From assembly GCF_900105595.1 (NCBI RefSeq), contig NZ_LT629784.1, positions 434,001 through 498,000 of the forward strand: a stretch of DNA of 64,000 nucleotides, in the 5' to 3' direction. The stretch is from Stappia sp. ES.058. GTDB lineage: Bacteria; Pseudomonadota; Alphaproteobacteria; Rhizobiales; Stappiaceae. The number at the start of each line of letters is the position of its first letter. Position 1 is the first letter of the stretch. Shown piece by piece: positions 19,464 to 27,940 of the stretch. Both the position numbers and the translations under genes were made by a program. The notes beneath the pieces were generated by a model that did not search any database, was not told the DNA's origin, and saw nothing but the letters and a program-made list of their open reading frames with translations.

Positions 19464-20606
19464 TCAAAACAACTTCAACTGCACGCCACCGGCCTGGGGA
19501 GGATTGAACAGATCGGCGGTGAGGGACCGGCGCCGGCTGTTCAACCCGATGCGCTTGCAGGCGAGTGAGAAGCGTTGGGCGAGCTGTTTTGCATAGGGAC
19601 CCTCGCCGCGCATGCGCTTGCCCCATTGCGCGTCGTAATCCTTGCCGCCGCGCATCGAGCGCACGAGGTTCATCACATGGCGGTAGCTGTCCGGGCGGTG
19701 GCGCAGCAGCCAGTCGCGAAACAGCGGGCTGACCTCGATGGGAAGGCGCAGCAGGATGTAGCCGGCCTCGCGCGCGCCATGCTCGAAGGCGGCTTCCAGG
19801 ATGCGCTCGATCTCGTGGTCGGTGAGGGCCGGGATCACCGGCGCGACCATCACCGTTGCCGGGACGCCGGCCTCCGACAGTCCCTTGAGCGCGGCCAGCC
19901 GCCGCGAGGGCGTCGCCGCGCGCGGCTCCATCGTGCGCGCCAGCTTGCGGTCCAGCGTGGTGATGGAGAGCGCCACCTTGGCAAGTCCGCGCTCCGCCAT
20001 CGGGGCCAGGATGTCGAGATCGCGCAGCACAAGTGCCGACTTGGTGACGATGCCGACCGGATGATTGCAGCGATCCAGAACGGTCAGGATGTCGCGCATG
20101 ACGCCCCGGTCGCGCTCGATCGGCTGATAGGGGTCGGTGTTGGTGCCGATGGCGATGGTGCGCGGCTTGTAACCGGGTTTGGAGAGTTCCCGTTCGAGGA
20201 GTTCGGCCGCATTGGGTTTGACGGTGAGGCGGGTCTCGAAATCCAGCCCCGGCGACAGGCCGGCATAGGCATGGCTTGGACGGGCGAAACAATAGACGCA
20301 GCCGTGCTCGCAGCCGCGATAGGGATTGATCGAACGGTCGAAGGAGATGTCGGGCGAATCGTTGCGGGTGATGATCGTCCGCGCGCGCTCTTCCTGCACA
20401 TGAGTCCTGAGGACAGGGATCTCGTCGAGCGTGCCCCAGCCGTCATCGAACGCTTCGCTGCTTTCGCGCTCGAAACGCCCGGCCATGTTGAGCCCGGCAC
20501 CACGCCCCTTCGCACCCCGAATGTCGCCGGTCGGTGCCGAGCCGGCCTCGTGCGCGGCAGGGTCGCCGGTTTGATGAGAAACAGGAGTATGGTGGGAGGC
20601 GCGCAT
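19464..20606 (-). CDS. PA0069-family radical SAM protein (spore photoproduct lyase-like)
   Basis: 380 residues from ATG 20606, which has GGAG five bases upstream; the open frame further out is untranslated leader. The radical SAM cluster C99-X3-C103-X2-C106 is in CEHGCVYCFARP. The PYRGCEHGC, GTNTDPYQPIER and VTKSALVLRDLDIL motifs mark the Rv2578c/PA0069 group, related to the DNA repair lyase SplB but of unproven substrate. Neighbouring rnhB hints at nucleic acid maintenance, but only by location. Confidence 0.88.
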   Translation of the reverse strand: MRASHHTPVSHQTGDPAAHEAGSAPTGDIRGAKGRGAGLNMAGRFERESSEAFDDGWGTLDEIPVLRTHVQEERARTIITRNDSPDISFDRSINPYRGCEHGCVYCFARPSHAYAGLSPGLDFETRLTVKPNAAELLERELSKPGYKPRTIAIGTNTDPYQPIERDRGVMRDILTVLDRCNHPVGIVTKSALVLRDLDILAPMAERGLAKVALSITTLDRKLARTMEPRAATPSRRLAALKGLSEAGVPATVMVAPVIPALTDHEIERILEAAFEHGAREAGYILLRLPIEVSPLFRDWLLRHRPDSYRHVMNLVRSMRGGKDYDAQWGKRMRGEGPYAKQLAQRFSLACKRIGLNSRRRSLTADLFNPPQAGGVQLKLF

Positions 20607-20762
20607 TGCTGCTCCACTCGTTGTGAGCTCGGGTCGAAAGAGCCCGGACGAAGAGGAACATAACAGGAACGATCTTGCCTGAAAAGCACTGTCGTGCGCG
20701 AACGGGTGAGGCCACCCCGTTTGCATAAAACGGGGTGGCCACCAGGGCAAAAGGAAGAAGGA

Positions 20763-20996
20763 TCAGCCGTCCGTTTTCGAGACCACAGCGGTAAACTCCT
20801 CCTCGGAGAGTGTGCCGTTTCCGTCGGTGTCGGCTGCGGCAAAGGCCTCCATCGTCATGTTGGGCATGGCCGCGGTGACCTCGGCGTAGGTCAATGCGCC
20901 ATTCTGGTCGGCGTCCAACTCAGCGAAGCCCGCACCTTGAGCGACCGCGGCGCCGGTAAAGGTCAGGGCGGCGATGGTTGCGAGTGTCTTCTTCAT
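20763..20996 (-). CDS. Secreted two-EF-hand calcium-binding protein
   Basis: 77 residues from ATG 20996 (GGAGG eight bases upstream). Signal peptide 1-20 (KKTLATIAALTFTGAAVAQ) then two EF-hand loops: 28-39 (DADQNGALTYAE) and 56-67 (DTDGNGTLSEEE), each with D/D/N-x-x-x-E ligands in place. Probably a periplasmic calcium buffer or sensor; no partner gene is visible. Its upstream region is unusually AT-rich and carries repeats (21133-21208). Confidence 0.88.
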   Translation of the reverse strand: MKKTLATIAALTFTGAAVAQGAGFAELDADQNGALTYAEVTAAMPNMTMEAFAAADTDGNGTLSEEEFTAVVSKTDG

Positions 20997-21132
20997 GGAA
21001 ATAGCCTCCGTTTTCTCGTGGATGACGGCCGGCCCGACAGTGCCTGGGCGGGCCGTCAGCGAACGACTGCTTGCCGTCCACGAGAAACAAGATCGTTTTG
21101 GATCATGGTCGATGCATGGAGCGGAAAAGGAA

Positions 21133-21208
21133 ATATTCGGCAAAAATCATGTCATTACAAAGATATGGCAAAATATTGAAAATTCGCGTTCTAAAATATG
21201 GCAAAATA
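21133..21208. repeat. Three spaced copies of an ATATGGCAAAATA-like motif in AT-rich DNA
   Basis: Identical copies of ATATGGCAAAATA at 21163-21175 and 21196-21208 (33 bp apart, about three helical turns) and a looser copy at about 21133-21147. They sit in the AT-rich gap 21125-21300 between the end of the AraC gene and the EF-hand gene start. The gap 20997-21306 otherwise holds no gene I can support. Confidence 0.5.
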
Positions 21209-21306
21209 GTATGAATAATTTAATCTATAATATTTCATTTAATTTCAAATTACCAAAGTAATGGCCCATTGTCATAAACCTGTATTTCGATTGCGGAAGA
21301 TCGGAC

Positions 21307-22290
21307 TTATCTTCGATGTTTGAGTGTATCGCTGGGACGTTCGCCAAAGGCTGTGCGATAGGCGCTTGCCGCCCGGCCCAGATGGGAAAAGCCGCAAGCG
21401 TGAATGAGTTCGGTCACGCTGTCGCCGTGGGCGCCGGATAGCAACCGCTCGCGCAACAGGGCGAGCCGCCGGGTCTGAACAGCCTCGGTGAGAGTCTCGC
21501 CGCGATGCGTCTTGAACGCGTTCTGCAGTGCGCGCAGCGAACAGCCGCAATGGCGGGCGAGGGCGGCATGGTCGAGCGGCTGGTCGAGATGGGCGTCGAT
21601 ATGCTCCAGCGCTGCCCTGATGCGGCTCGGCTCCGGTACGTCCTGGCCCGGCCCTCCGACAAGTGCGGCGCGGCGGTTGCTTCCATGCTGCCAGAGCAGC
21701 GTATGACCGATGGCCTCGCCGATCTGGCGCAGCAGGTGGTCGCGGTCGTCATCCGGTTCGGCTGCGAGACGCGCCAGATGCGAAACCTGTGCGGCGATGC
21801 TGCGACCGGGCTCGCTGTCGAGCCGCAACAGCGGATCAAAGACGATCTCGTCGACGTTCGTTCCCAGATACGCCGCGATGGTGCGCTCCAGCGGCGCCCG
21901 GTCGAGCATCAGGATCAGCTGTCCGCAGGAGGCGTGCCAGCGCATTTGTGCCGGGCGCGTCGGGGAGAGAAGCGAGGCAGCACGTCCGGGCCGCGTTTCG
22001 GTGATCCCGCGTCCGCAGCTGATATCGGCGCCGCCGCGTAGCGGCACCTGCAGCAGGAAAAAGCGCTCCAGGCAGCCGGGGTCGATTTCGACGTCGCCGC
22101 CGTAGGCGACGTAATTGATTGACCCGCCGGGAAACCGTCGGCTGTTGTGGACGGCGGAAAACGTCTGGGCACGGTCGAGCGGTGTCAGCCGGTGTGCGCA
22201 AAAGATGCGACCGACCTGATCGGCGGCCTGCGAGACGTCGCGGGTGGCGACCTTCGCATGGCCTGAAAGCGGCATCGCGGTGCCCGTCAT
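21307..22290 (-). CDS. AraC-family transcriptional regulator
   Basis: 327 residues. N-terminal ligand/dimer domain of the AraC_binding_2 type (about 30-190) and C-terminal pair of helix-turn-helix units (about 225-325): LDHAALARHCGCSLRALQNAFKTHRGETL and SVTELIHACGFSHLGRAASAYRTAFGERPS, the second matching the AraC signature. Divergent from the chemotaxis receptor gene with ~180 bp between. Inducer and targets unknown. Confidence 0.88.
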   Translation of the reverse strand: MTGTAMPLSGHAKVATRDVSQAADQVGRIFCAHRLTPLDRAQTFSAVHNSRRFPGGSINYVAYGGDVEIDPGCLERFFLLQVPLRGGADISCGRGITETRPGRAASLLSPTRPAQMRWHASCGQLILMLDRAPLERTIAAYLGTNVDEIVFDPLLRLDSEPGRSIAAQVSHLARLAAEPDDDRDHLLRQIGEAIGHTLLWQHGSNRRAALVGGPGQDVPEPSRIRAALEHIDAHLDQPLDHAALARHCGCSLRALQNAFKTHRGETLTEAVQTRRLALLRERLLSGAHGDSVTELIHACGFSHLGRAASAYRTAFGERPSDTLKHRR

Positions 22291-22474
22291 TCCTACCTTG
22301 CATCCTCTGGAGCAGGGCGCTTGGTGCCCCTTTCATCGGACGCAGCATAGCACGGAATACCGGAGCGCATCAGCGGCCTGAATCGTCATATCTTAATATT
22401 TGAATGTGATCTTTGCGTTCAGGCTCCGCTCCTGCGCCGGCGAGGATGGCCGTGAGCTCTATTTCCCAGGAAGA

Positions 22475-24411
22475 ATGAAGACGATCCGAGCTAGGTTGAT
22501 GTTCGTTATACTCGGTCAGGCCTTGCTGGGATCTGTCTCGGTCTTTGTCCTCTCCCAATGGGTTGCGGCCGATCTCACCGAAACGGCGCTCGACCGCGAG
22601 GTTGCGAACGCCAAGCAGCAACTCAAGGCCAGGACCGCGGCGGAAAGCCAGCAGGCACTTTTGCTGGCGAAGGTCGTGGCAAGCCAGACGGGCGTTCAGG
22701 ACAGGTTCGCGGAGCGCGACCGCGAGGGGCTGGCGGCCGAATTTGTCTCCGGCTTCGCGGAGTTGAAGACGGATTACGGCATCCGCCAGTTCCAGTTTCA
22801 TCTGGCCCCGGCGCAATCCTTCCTGCGCGTTCACAAGCCGGAGAAATTCGGCGACGACCTGTCCGGCTTCCGCAACACGGTGGTCGAGACCAACACCAAG
22901 GGCATCGTCATCTCGGGCCTTGAAAAGGGAGTTGCCGGTATCGGCAATCGCGGCGTGGTGCCGGTCACGCGAAATGGCGTGCATCTCGGCTCGGTTGAGT
23001 TCGGCCTCGGGTTCCACGAGCTCTTCGTCGCCGACTTTACACATCAGACCGGATATCCGCTGGCGATTCTGAGGGACGGGCAGAACGGTGCTGAGGTGAT
23101 CGGGTCGCAGTTGCCCGAGGGCATGGACCCGCTCGAACTGGCCGACGCGACGGCAACCGGAGGGGGCGTGGACGCGAGCGGCCGGTATTTTATCGACCGG
23201 ATCGCCATTGAGGACTTTTCAGGCAACCCGATTGCAACGGCGATCATCGGGGTGGACCAGAGCGCTTGCCAGGCAATTGCCGGATCGGCACGCACGCTCG
23301 GCATCGGCGTCAGCCTGTTTTTGCTGGCGATTGCCGGTGGGACGCTTGTCTTCGCAAGTCGCTGCATCTTCTCGCCCCTGCGCACCGTTACCTCACGGAT
23401 CATGGAACTGGCGGAAGGCAACGCCGATCTCGACATCAAGGGCACCGCGCGACCCGATGAGGTCGGCGATATCGCCCGCGCCGTTTCCGTGCGCTGCGAA
23501 AACCGCAAGGAACAGGACCGGCTGGAAGGGCAGCAGGCCAGCGACCGCGCGTCGCGCCGGCACAGCCAGGAGCAGGTCAAGGCGCTGATCGAGGGGTTCA
23601 AGGCAACGTCCCAGGACCTGCTTTCGGCCGTCGACCGGGCGAATGCGAGCCTGCAGGCAACCGCGGGATCGCTCGATCAGGTTGCCGCCTCGAGTGCCGA
23701 GCAGGCCAAGAAGGCATCCGGAGCCTCGAATGACGCCTCGGAAAACGTCCAGTCGATTGCCAGCGGGACGGAAAAGCTCGCCTCCTCCATTCAGGAAATC
23801 TCGCAGCAGGTCGGACGCACCACCGAGATCGTCAATCAGGCAACCGACGGCGTTCGTGCGACCAATGACAAGATCGCCGGACTGCGACCTCCGCCAGCAA
23901 GATCGGCGAAGTCGTGACCCTGATCCAGGCAATCGCCGAACAGACCAACCTTCTGGCGCTCAATGCCACCATCGAGGCGGCGCGCGCCGGCGAGGCCGGC
24001 AAGGGTTTCGCCGTTGTCGCGGCGGAAGTGAAAGAGCTTGCGACCCAGACCTCCCGTGCGACCGAAGAGATCTCCTCCCAGATCGCCGAAATCCAGTCGT
24101 CGACCGACGATGCGGTCGAGGCCATCGCCGCCATCGCCGGCACCATGACCGAGGTGAACCAATACACCGGCGCCATTGCCGCCTCCGTCGTCCAGCAAGG
24201 AGCAGCCACCAACGAGATCAATGCCAACGTTCAGAATGCGGCTTCCAGAACCCGGTCCGTGATTGCAAGCATCGGTAAACTGGACGGCGCGGTTGGCGAG
24301 ACGACGCAATCCGCCGCCTCGGTTCTGGGGGCGACGCGCGAGGCCTTTGAAAGCACGGGACGCCTGCGCACGGAGATCCAGACGTTCCTGAGCAGCGTCA
24401 CCGCGGCCTGA
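22475..24411 (+). pseudogene. Methyl-accepting chemotaxis protein, broken by a 1-base frameshift
   Basis: Start ATG 22475 after AGGAAG. Membrane helix ~9-30, a cache-like periplasmic sensor region to ~270, a second helix (GVSLFLLAIAGGTLVF), HAMP, then the signalling coil. After [12 protein letters not shown] the frame becomes nonsense and stops at 23917, while the conserved hairpin tip ([34 protein letters not shown] in two parts) continues in another frame from 23914 to 24411. Restoring one G near 23885 (CTGCGACC to CTGGCGACC) gives [13 protein letters not shown] and a single 645-residue receptor. Either a recent mutation or a sequencing error. Confidence 0.88.
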
Positions 24412-24423
24412 CCCCGCCTTTTT

Positions 24424-24470
24424 TGATGTTGCGCGGCCGTGTCGATTTACGGCGCCGCAACATCATTTTC
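24424..24470 (+). terminator. Terminator-like hairpin after the chemotaxis gene
   Basis: Arms TGATGTTGCG (24424-24433) and CGCAACATCA (24456-24465), the middle also partly self-pairing, followed by TTTTC. Confidence 0.6.
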
Positions 24471-24675
24471 GCCGGGTTTTGGCAAGAAGCCTGCGCTGGA
24501 TGGACAAGCGCGTCGTTCAGCGGATAGACGCACGGCCCTTTCTTCCGCTCTTCTCGACCTTGCGGGATCACTGTCCCGCAAGAAACAAACCGGCGGCGCG
24601 CCGATACCGGCGCGGAAAAAAGTCCGGTCCAGAGGACGATGCGCGCGATCTCGCGCGAGAATTCGGGAGAGAGCA

Positions 24676-25176
24676 ATGAAGGAATCCATCGCCAACATGG
24701 TGCAGGTGTGCACCGACCCCGGCATCACGCCGGCCGGCACCGGCATCGACCAGGTCGAGTGGAGCATCCTCGGCCACACCTACTGGATGAAGTCGGAGGG
24801 CGAGAGCTGCTTCTGCTTCGAGACGCTCGACCCGCCGGGCACCTTCGTGCCGCCGCACATCCATCCCACCCAGGACGAGTTCATCTATGTTCTGGAAGGC
24901 CGCTTCGACCTTTATCTCGACGGTCAGCACCATCAGGCCAATACCGGCGATCTTGTACGCATGCCGATGGGCATCCCGCACGGTTACTACAATCTGACGG
25001 ACCAGGCCGCGCGCGCCCTCTTCTGGGTCAGCCCGGCGCGCCGCCTGCGCGAGCTTTTCGACAACCTGCACAATCTGGGCGACCCGGAAGAGGTCGTGCG
25101 TCAATCCGCCATGCGCGAGGTGCAGTTCCTGTCTCCCGACGAAATGGCCTTCGACCCGCTCTCCCTGAAGGTCTGA
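24676..25176 (+). CDS. Cupin-domain protein
   Basis: 166 residues from ATG 24676 (GGGAGAGAG upstream). Single conserved cupin barrel: motif 1 PPHIHPTQDEFIYVLEGRF supplies two histidines and a glutamate, motif 2 GDLVRMPMGIPHGYYN the third histidine, a likely metal site as in quercetin-dioxygenase-like cupins. It is followed at 70 bp by an FAD monooxygenase gene on the same strand, separated by a terminator hairpin, so the two may act in one oxidative pathway. Substrate unknown. Confidence 0.82.
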   Translation: MKESIANMVQVCTDPGITPAGTGIDQVEWSILGHTYWMKSEGESCFCFETLDPPGTFVPPHIHPTQDEFIYVLEGRFDLYLDGQHHQANTGDLVRMPMGIPHGYYNLTDQAARALFWVSPARRLRELFDNLHNLGDPEEVVRQSAMREVQFLSPDEMAFDPLSLKV

Positions 25177-25191
25177 TCCTTCGGGTCATCT

Positions 25192-25224
25192 GGTGGCCCT
25201 GTCTTTGGACGGGCCACCTTTTTT
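25192..25224 (+). terminator. Terminator between cupin and monooxygenase genes
   Basis: Stem GGTGGCCC (25192-25199) with GGGCCACC (25211-25218) followed by six T. The next gene starts only 22 bp later with its own GGAGAGA site, so read-through here would be attenuated. Confidence 0.8.
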
Positions 25225-25245
25225 CGAGCCTTCAGGAGAGACGAT

Positions 25246-26778
25246 ATGGTCAAGCGCAAGCGGGTCTGCGTCATCGGCGCGGGCGTGAGCGGACTTGCGT
25301 CCGCGCAAGCCTTCAGGGACCGGGGGCATGATGTCACGGTGCTGGAACGCAGCCACGATCTGGGCGGCGTGTGGGAGCCGTCCAGGTCCTATCCGGGGAT
25401 CAAGACGCAAAGCCCCAAGGATCTCTATCGCTACGTCGGCATGGCGATGCCGGACGACTATCCCGAATGGCCGTCGGGCCGGCAGGTCTATGAGTATCTG
25501 CGCGCCTTCGCGACGGAAAATGGGCTGTTGCCGCTGATCCGTTTCGGGCATGCGGTCAAGGCGATGCAGCGTCGCCCCGGCGGCGGCTGGCGCCTCACCG
25601 TCGACACGCCGGATGCGGAGGCAGTCGACATGGCGTTCGACTTCATTGTCGTCGCCAGCGGCACGTTCAGCGACAAGAACGTCCTCACGCATCCCGGGCA
25701 GGACGGCTTCGAGCATTCCGGCGGCACGGTTCTGCATTCGTGCGAATACACCGACCCGGCGCTGGTGCGGGGCAAGAAGGTGGTCGTTCTGGGCTTTTCC
25801 AAGTCCGCCACCGACGTTGCGGTGAATGCCGTGAACGAGGGCGCGCAGAGCGTCACCGTGGTTTATCTGGAGCCGGTCTGGCGGGTCCCCTACAAGTTCG
25901 CCGGGCTCGTCAACTTCAAGCGCATCCTTTATTGCCGCGCGTCGGAGAGCATGTTTCCGCCCTGGGGCATGGGGCGCGCCGGCAAGCTGGCGCATGCGCT
26001 CGCCAAACCGCTGGTCTGGGCGAACTGGCGCGGGCTGGAAGCGCTTCTCAATCTCCAGTTCGGGCTGAATAAACTGGGCCTGCGCCCGAAGAAACCCATC
26101 GAGGAGACGATCTCCTGCGGTCTGCCGATTGCAACGGAAAGCTTCTTCAAGTTCCTGAAGCAGGGGCGCATCAAGACGATCCAGGGCACCATCGACCACT
26201 ATGAGGATGGTGATGTCGTCTTGACCGGCGGCGAGCGGCTCGACGCCGATGTCGTCGTTCAGGCGGTCGGCTGGAAGCTCGGCATTCCCTATCTCGGCGA
26301 AGAAGAAAAGCGCGCGCTGATCGAGGAGGACGGCCAGTACAAGCTCTACCGGCTGATCGTCAATCCGCAGATCCCCGATCTCGGCTTCGTCGGGTTGAAC
26401 TCCTCCTTCGCCACGGTGCTGACCAGCAACATAGCGGCCGAATGGCTGGTGCGTTACGCCGACGGCCAGCTCGCCCATCAGCCGAAGGCGGTCGAGATGG
26501 ACAGCTGGATCGCACGGCATCTGGCGTGGCGGCGAACCGAGCGCCCGGCCGCCGGGGTCTACGGCGGATTGTGTTCCGCGCCTTATCACTTCCGCCATCT
26601 CGACGAGCTTCTTGCGGATATGGGCGCGCGCAAACGGCGCAAGGCGAACCCGCTCGCCGAGACCTTCCTGCCGCCGGATGCGGACGCCTATGCAACCTAT
26701 ATGCGGACGGTGCCGGATTACACGGTCGATGCGGAGCCGTTGGAAACCGGCGCCGCGCCGGAGAAGGCGACGCGCTGA
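25246..26778 (+). CDS. FAD-dependent flavin monooxygenase (FMO/BVMO-like)
   Basis: 510 residues. FAD-binding Rossmann motif G11-A-G-V-S-G16 (CVIGAGVSGLASAQAF) near the N-terminus and a second nucleotide-binding site VVVLGFSKSATDVAVN at about 180-195 for NADPH. The pattern and length match flavin-containing or Baeyer-Villiger-type monooxygenases that oxygenate N, S or carbonyl groups. Sits downstream of a cupin gene. The exact reaction is not predictable from sequence. Confidence 0.85.
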   Translation: MVKRKRVCVIGAGVSGLASAQAFRDRGHDVTVLERSHDLGGVWEPSRSYPGIKTQSPKDLYRYVGMAMPDDYPEWPSGRQVYEYLRAFATENGLLPLIRFGHAVKAMQRRPGGGWRLTVDTPDAEAVDMAFDFIVVASGTFSDKNVLTHPGQDGFEHSGGTVLHSCEYTDPALVRGKKVVVLGFSKSATDVAVNAVNEGAQSVTVVYLEPVWRVPYKFAGLVNFKRILYCRASESMFPPWGMGRAGKLAHALAKPLVWANWRGLEALLNLQFGLNKLGLRPKKPIEETISCGLPIATESFFKFLKQGRIKTIQGTIDHYEDGDVVLTGGERLDADVVVQAVGWKLGIPYLGEEEKRALIEEDGQYKLYRLIVNPQIPDLGFVGLNSSFATVLTSNIAAEWLVRYADGQLAHQPKAVEMDSWIARHLAWRRTERPAAGVYGGLCSAPYHFRHLDELLADMGARKRRKANPLAETFLPPDADAYATYMRTVPDYTVDAEPLETGAAPEKATR

Positions 26779-26800
26779 GGCCGGTTGAGGCAGGGAGAAG

Positions 26801-26830
26801 CCCGAGTCGCGCGGGACGCGGCTCGGGTTG
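26801..26830 (+). terminator. Terminator of the monooxygenase gene
   Basis: Arms CCCGAGTCGCG (26801-26811) and CGCGGCTCGGG (26817-26827), one G-T pair, followed by TTGGTTTG. Confidence 0.7.
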
Positions 26831-26912
26831 GTTTGTGTGTCGCGCTATCTCGACAAATTGCATCTTCCAATCGATGCATGGAGAGTTCCCAGAACCAATC
26901 CTAGGTCCAGCA

Positions 26913-26928
26913 GGTTAAAATTTTAACC
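26913..26928. promoter_or_regulatory. Perfect 16-bp palindrome upstream of the DUF2335 pair
   Basis: GGTTAAAATTTTAACC, fully symmetric, in the AT-rich leader of the two-gene islet. A TATAAT -10-like hexamer lies at 27035-27040 without a clear -35. The gap 26831-27087 contains nothing else I can name. Confidence 0.5.
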
Positions 26929-27087
26929 AGTTTCAACAAGTCATAACCCAAGTGCACGCTTTGAGTTGGTATGGTATCAATTCACAGCAAAGTGGTGGAG
27001 TGTGCATCCTTATGCGCATTGCTCCCAGCCTCTATATAATAGAGTACGTGCGATTTAGAGGGTCTGGTGGCCCAATGGAGCCGCGAA

Positions 27088-27303
27088 ATGGCTAAGCGTA
27101 ATTCACCCGAAAAAACGTTCCGCTCGTTCGCAATTCGAGCGACCGCTCTCGGTCTCATTGGACCTGCCTTGATGGCTGTCCCTATAAAAGGCGGGATATC
27201 CCTTCAACGCGGTGAGAGCGTTAACGCCGCGTGGTCAAACACGTCCAAATTCTTGAAGCAGGCTACGCGAAAAGTCGGAAATGACATCAAAGTCGCCGGC
27301 TGA
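27088..27303 (+). CDS. Small putative membrane protein of unknown function
   Basis: 71 residues from ATG 27088, which has GGAG seven bases upstream (a GTG at 27067 would add seven residues). Strongly basic with one hydrophobic stretch (about 19-34, ALGLIGPALMAVPIKGG) that could insert in the membrane. I do not recognise the family. Its last 23 bases overlap the start of the DUF2335 gene, so the two are probably translated together. Base composition is clearly more AT-rich than the flanking core genes. Confidence 0.55.
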   Translation: MAKRNSPEKTFRSFAIRATALGLIGPALMAVPIKGGISLQRGESVNAAWSNTSKFLKQATRKVGNDIKVAG

Positions 27304-27838
27304 GCCAAATCAGAACCTCCCGGAAAGCGGCGCTGAGGATCCTTCGAACCACCTTGACGGTCCTGAGGGCCTCAAGTCGCTTGCCCGCGCATCAGCAGCT
27401 CGGATCTTGCCTGATGATCAGGCAGATAAATTCGCCACCGAATTTGTCAAAGATTTCCTCGCTTCCGTCATGGACGGCGAAGGCGAGGGAATGGTGAGTA
27501 TCGGTGTTTCGCGGACCGTTGCCAAACATCATTCCGGCCCCCTGCCTCCAGCCGAAACCTTGGAGGGCTATGACCGAATTGTTCCGGGTGCGGCAGAGCG
27601 TATCATTGCGATGGCAGAGCGCGATCAGCGTGCGTATATCGCCTCCAGGAACAAGCAGCAGGATAGCGACAACATTTTCAGATTGGTTGCCTATGGCGGT
27701 GGCCTGATTGGCCTGTTCGCAATTCTCGGCGTCGGAACATGGTTGGCATTCTCGGGGTATGAAAAGGCGGCCATGGCGGTGTTTGGAATGGGGGCAGCGG
27801 CTGTCATTACCGCGTTCGTCAATGCCTGGAAGAAGTAG
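27281..27838 (+). CDS. DUF2335 membrane protein
   Basis: 185 residues. The segment SGPLPPAETLEGYDRIVPGAAERIIAMAERDQRA is the hallmark of DUF2335, a family seen in phages, plasmids and bacterial islands; two membrane helices follow (about 132-153 and 158-178). The N-terminal ~100 residues are soluble and acidic. No function is established; a holin-like or envelope role has been suggested by topology only. Overlaps the preceding small ORF; perfect terminator hairpin at 27882. Confidence 0.75.
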   Translation: MTSKSPAEPNQNLPESGAEDPSNHLDGPEGLKSLARASAARILPDDQADKFATEFVKDFLASVMDGEGEGMVSIGVSRTVAKHHSGPLPPAETLEGYDRIVPGAAERIIAMAERDQRAYIASRNKQQDSDNIFRLVAYGGGLIGLFAILGVGTWLAFSGYEKAAMAVFGMGAAAVITAFVNAWKK

Positions 27839-27881
27839 GCGGCCCTTAAGCAACTAAATTTGAAAGAGCGTAAGTCGAATT

Positions 27882-27916
27882 AAAGCCCCGGGCGGTGTGT
27901 CCGGGGCTTTGGTGTT
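27882..27916. terminator. Bidirectional terminator
   Basis: Perfect 10-bp arms AAAGCCCCGG (27882-27891) and CCGGGGCTTT (27901-27910) between two convergent genes; A-rich on the left, T-rich on the right. Confidence 0.85.
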
Positions 27917-27940
27917 TTCGTTGGCTGACGTGTGCCCGGT

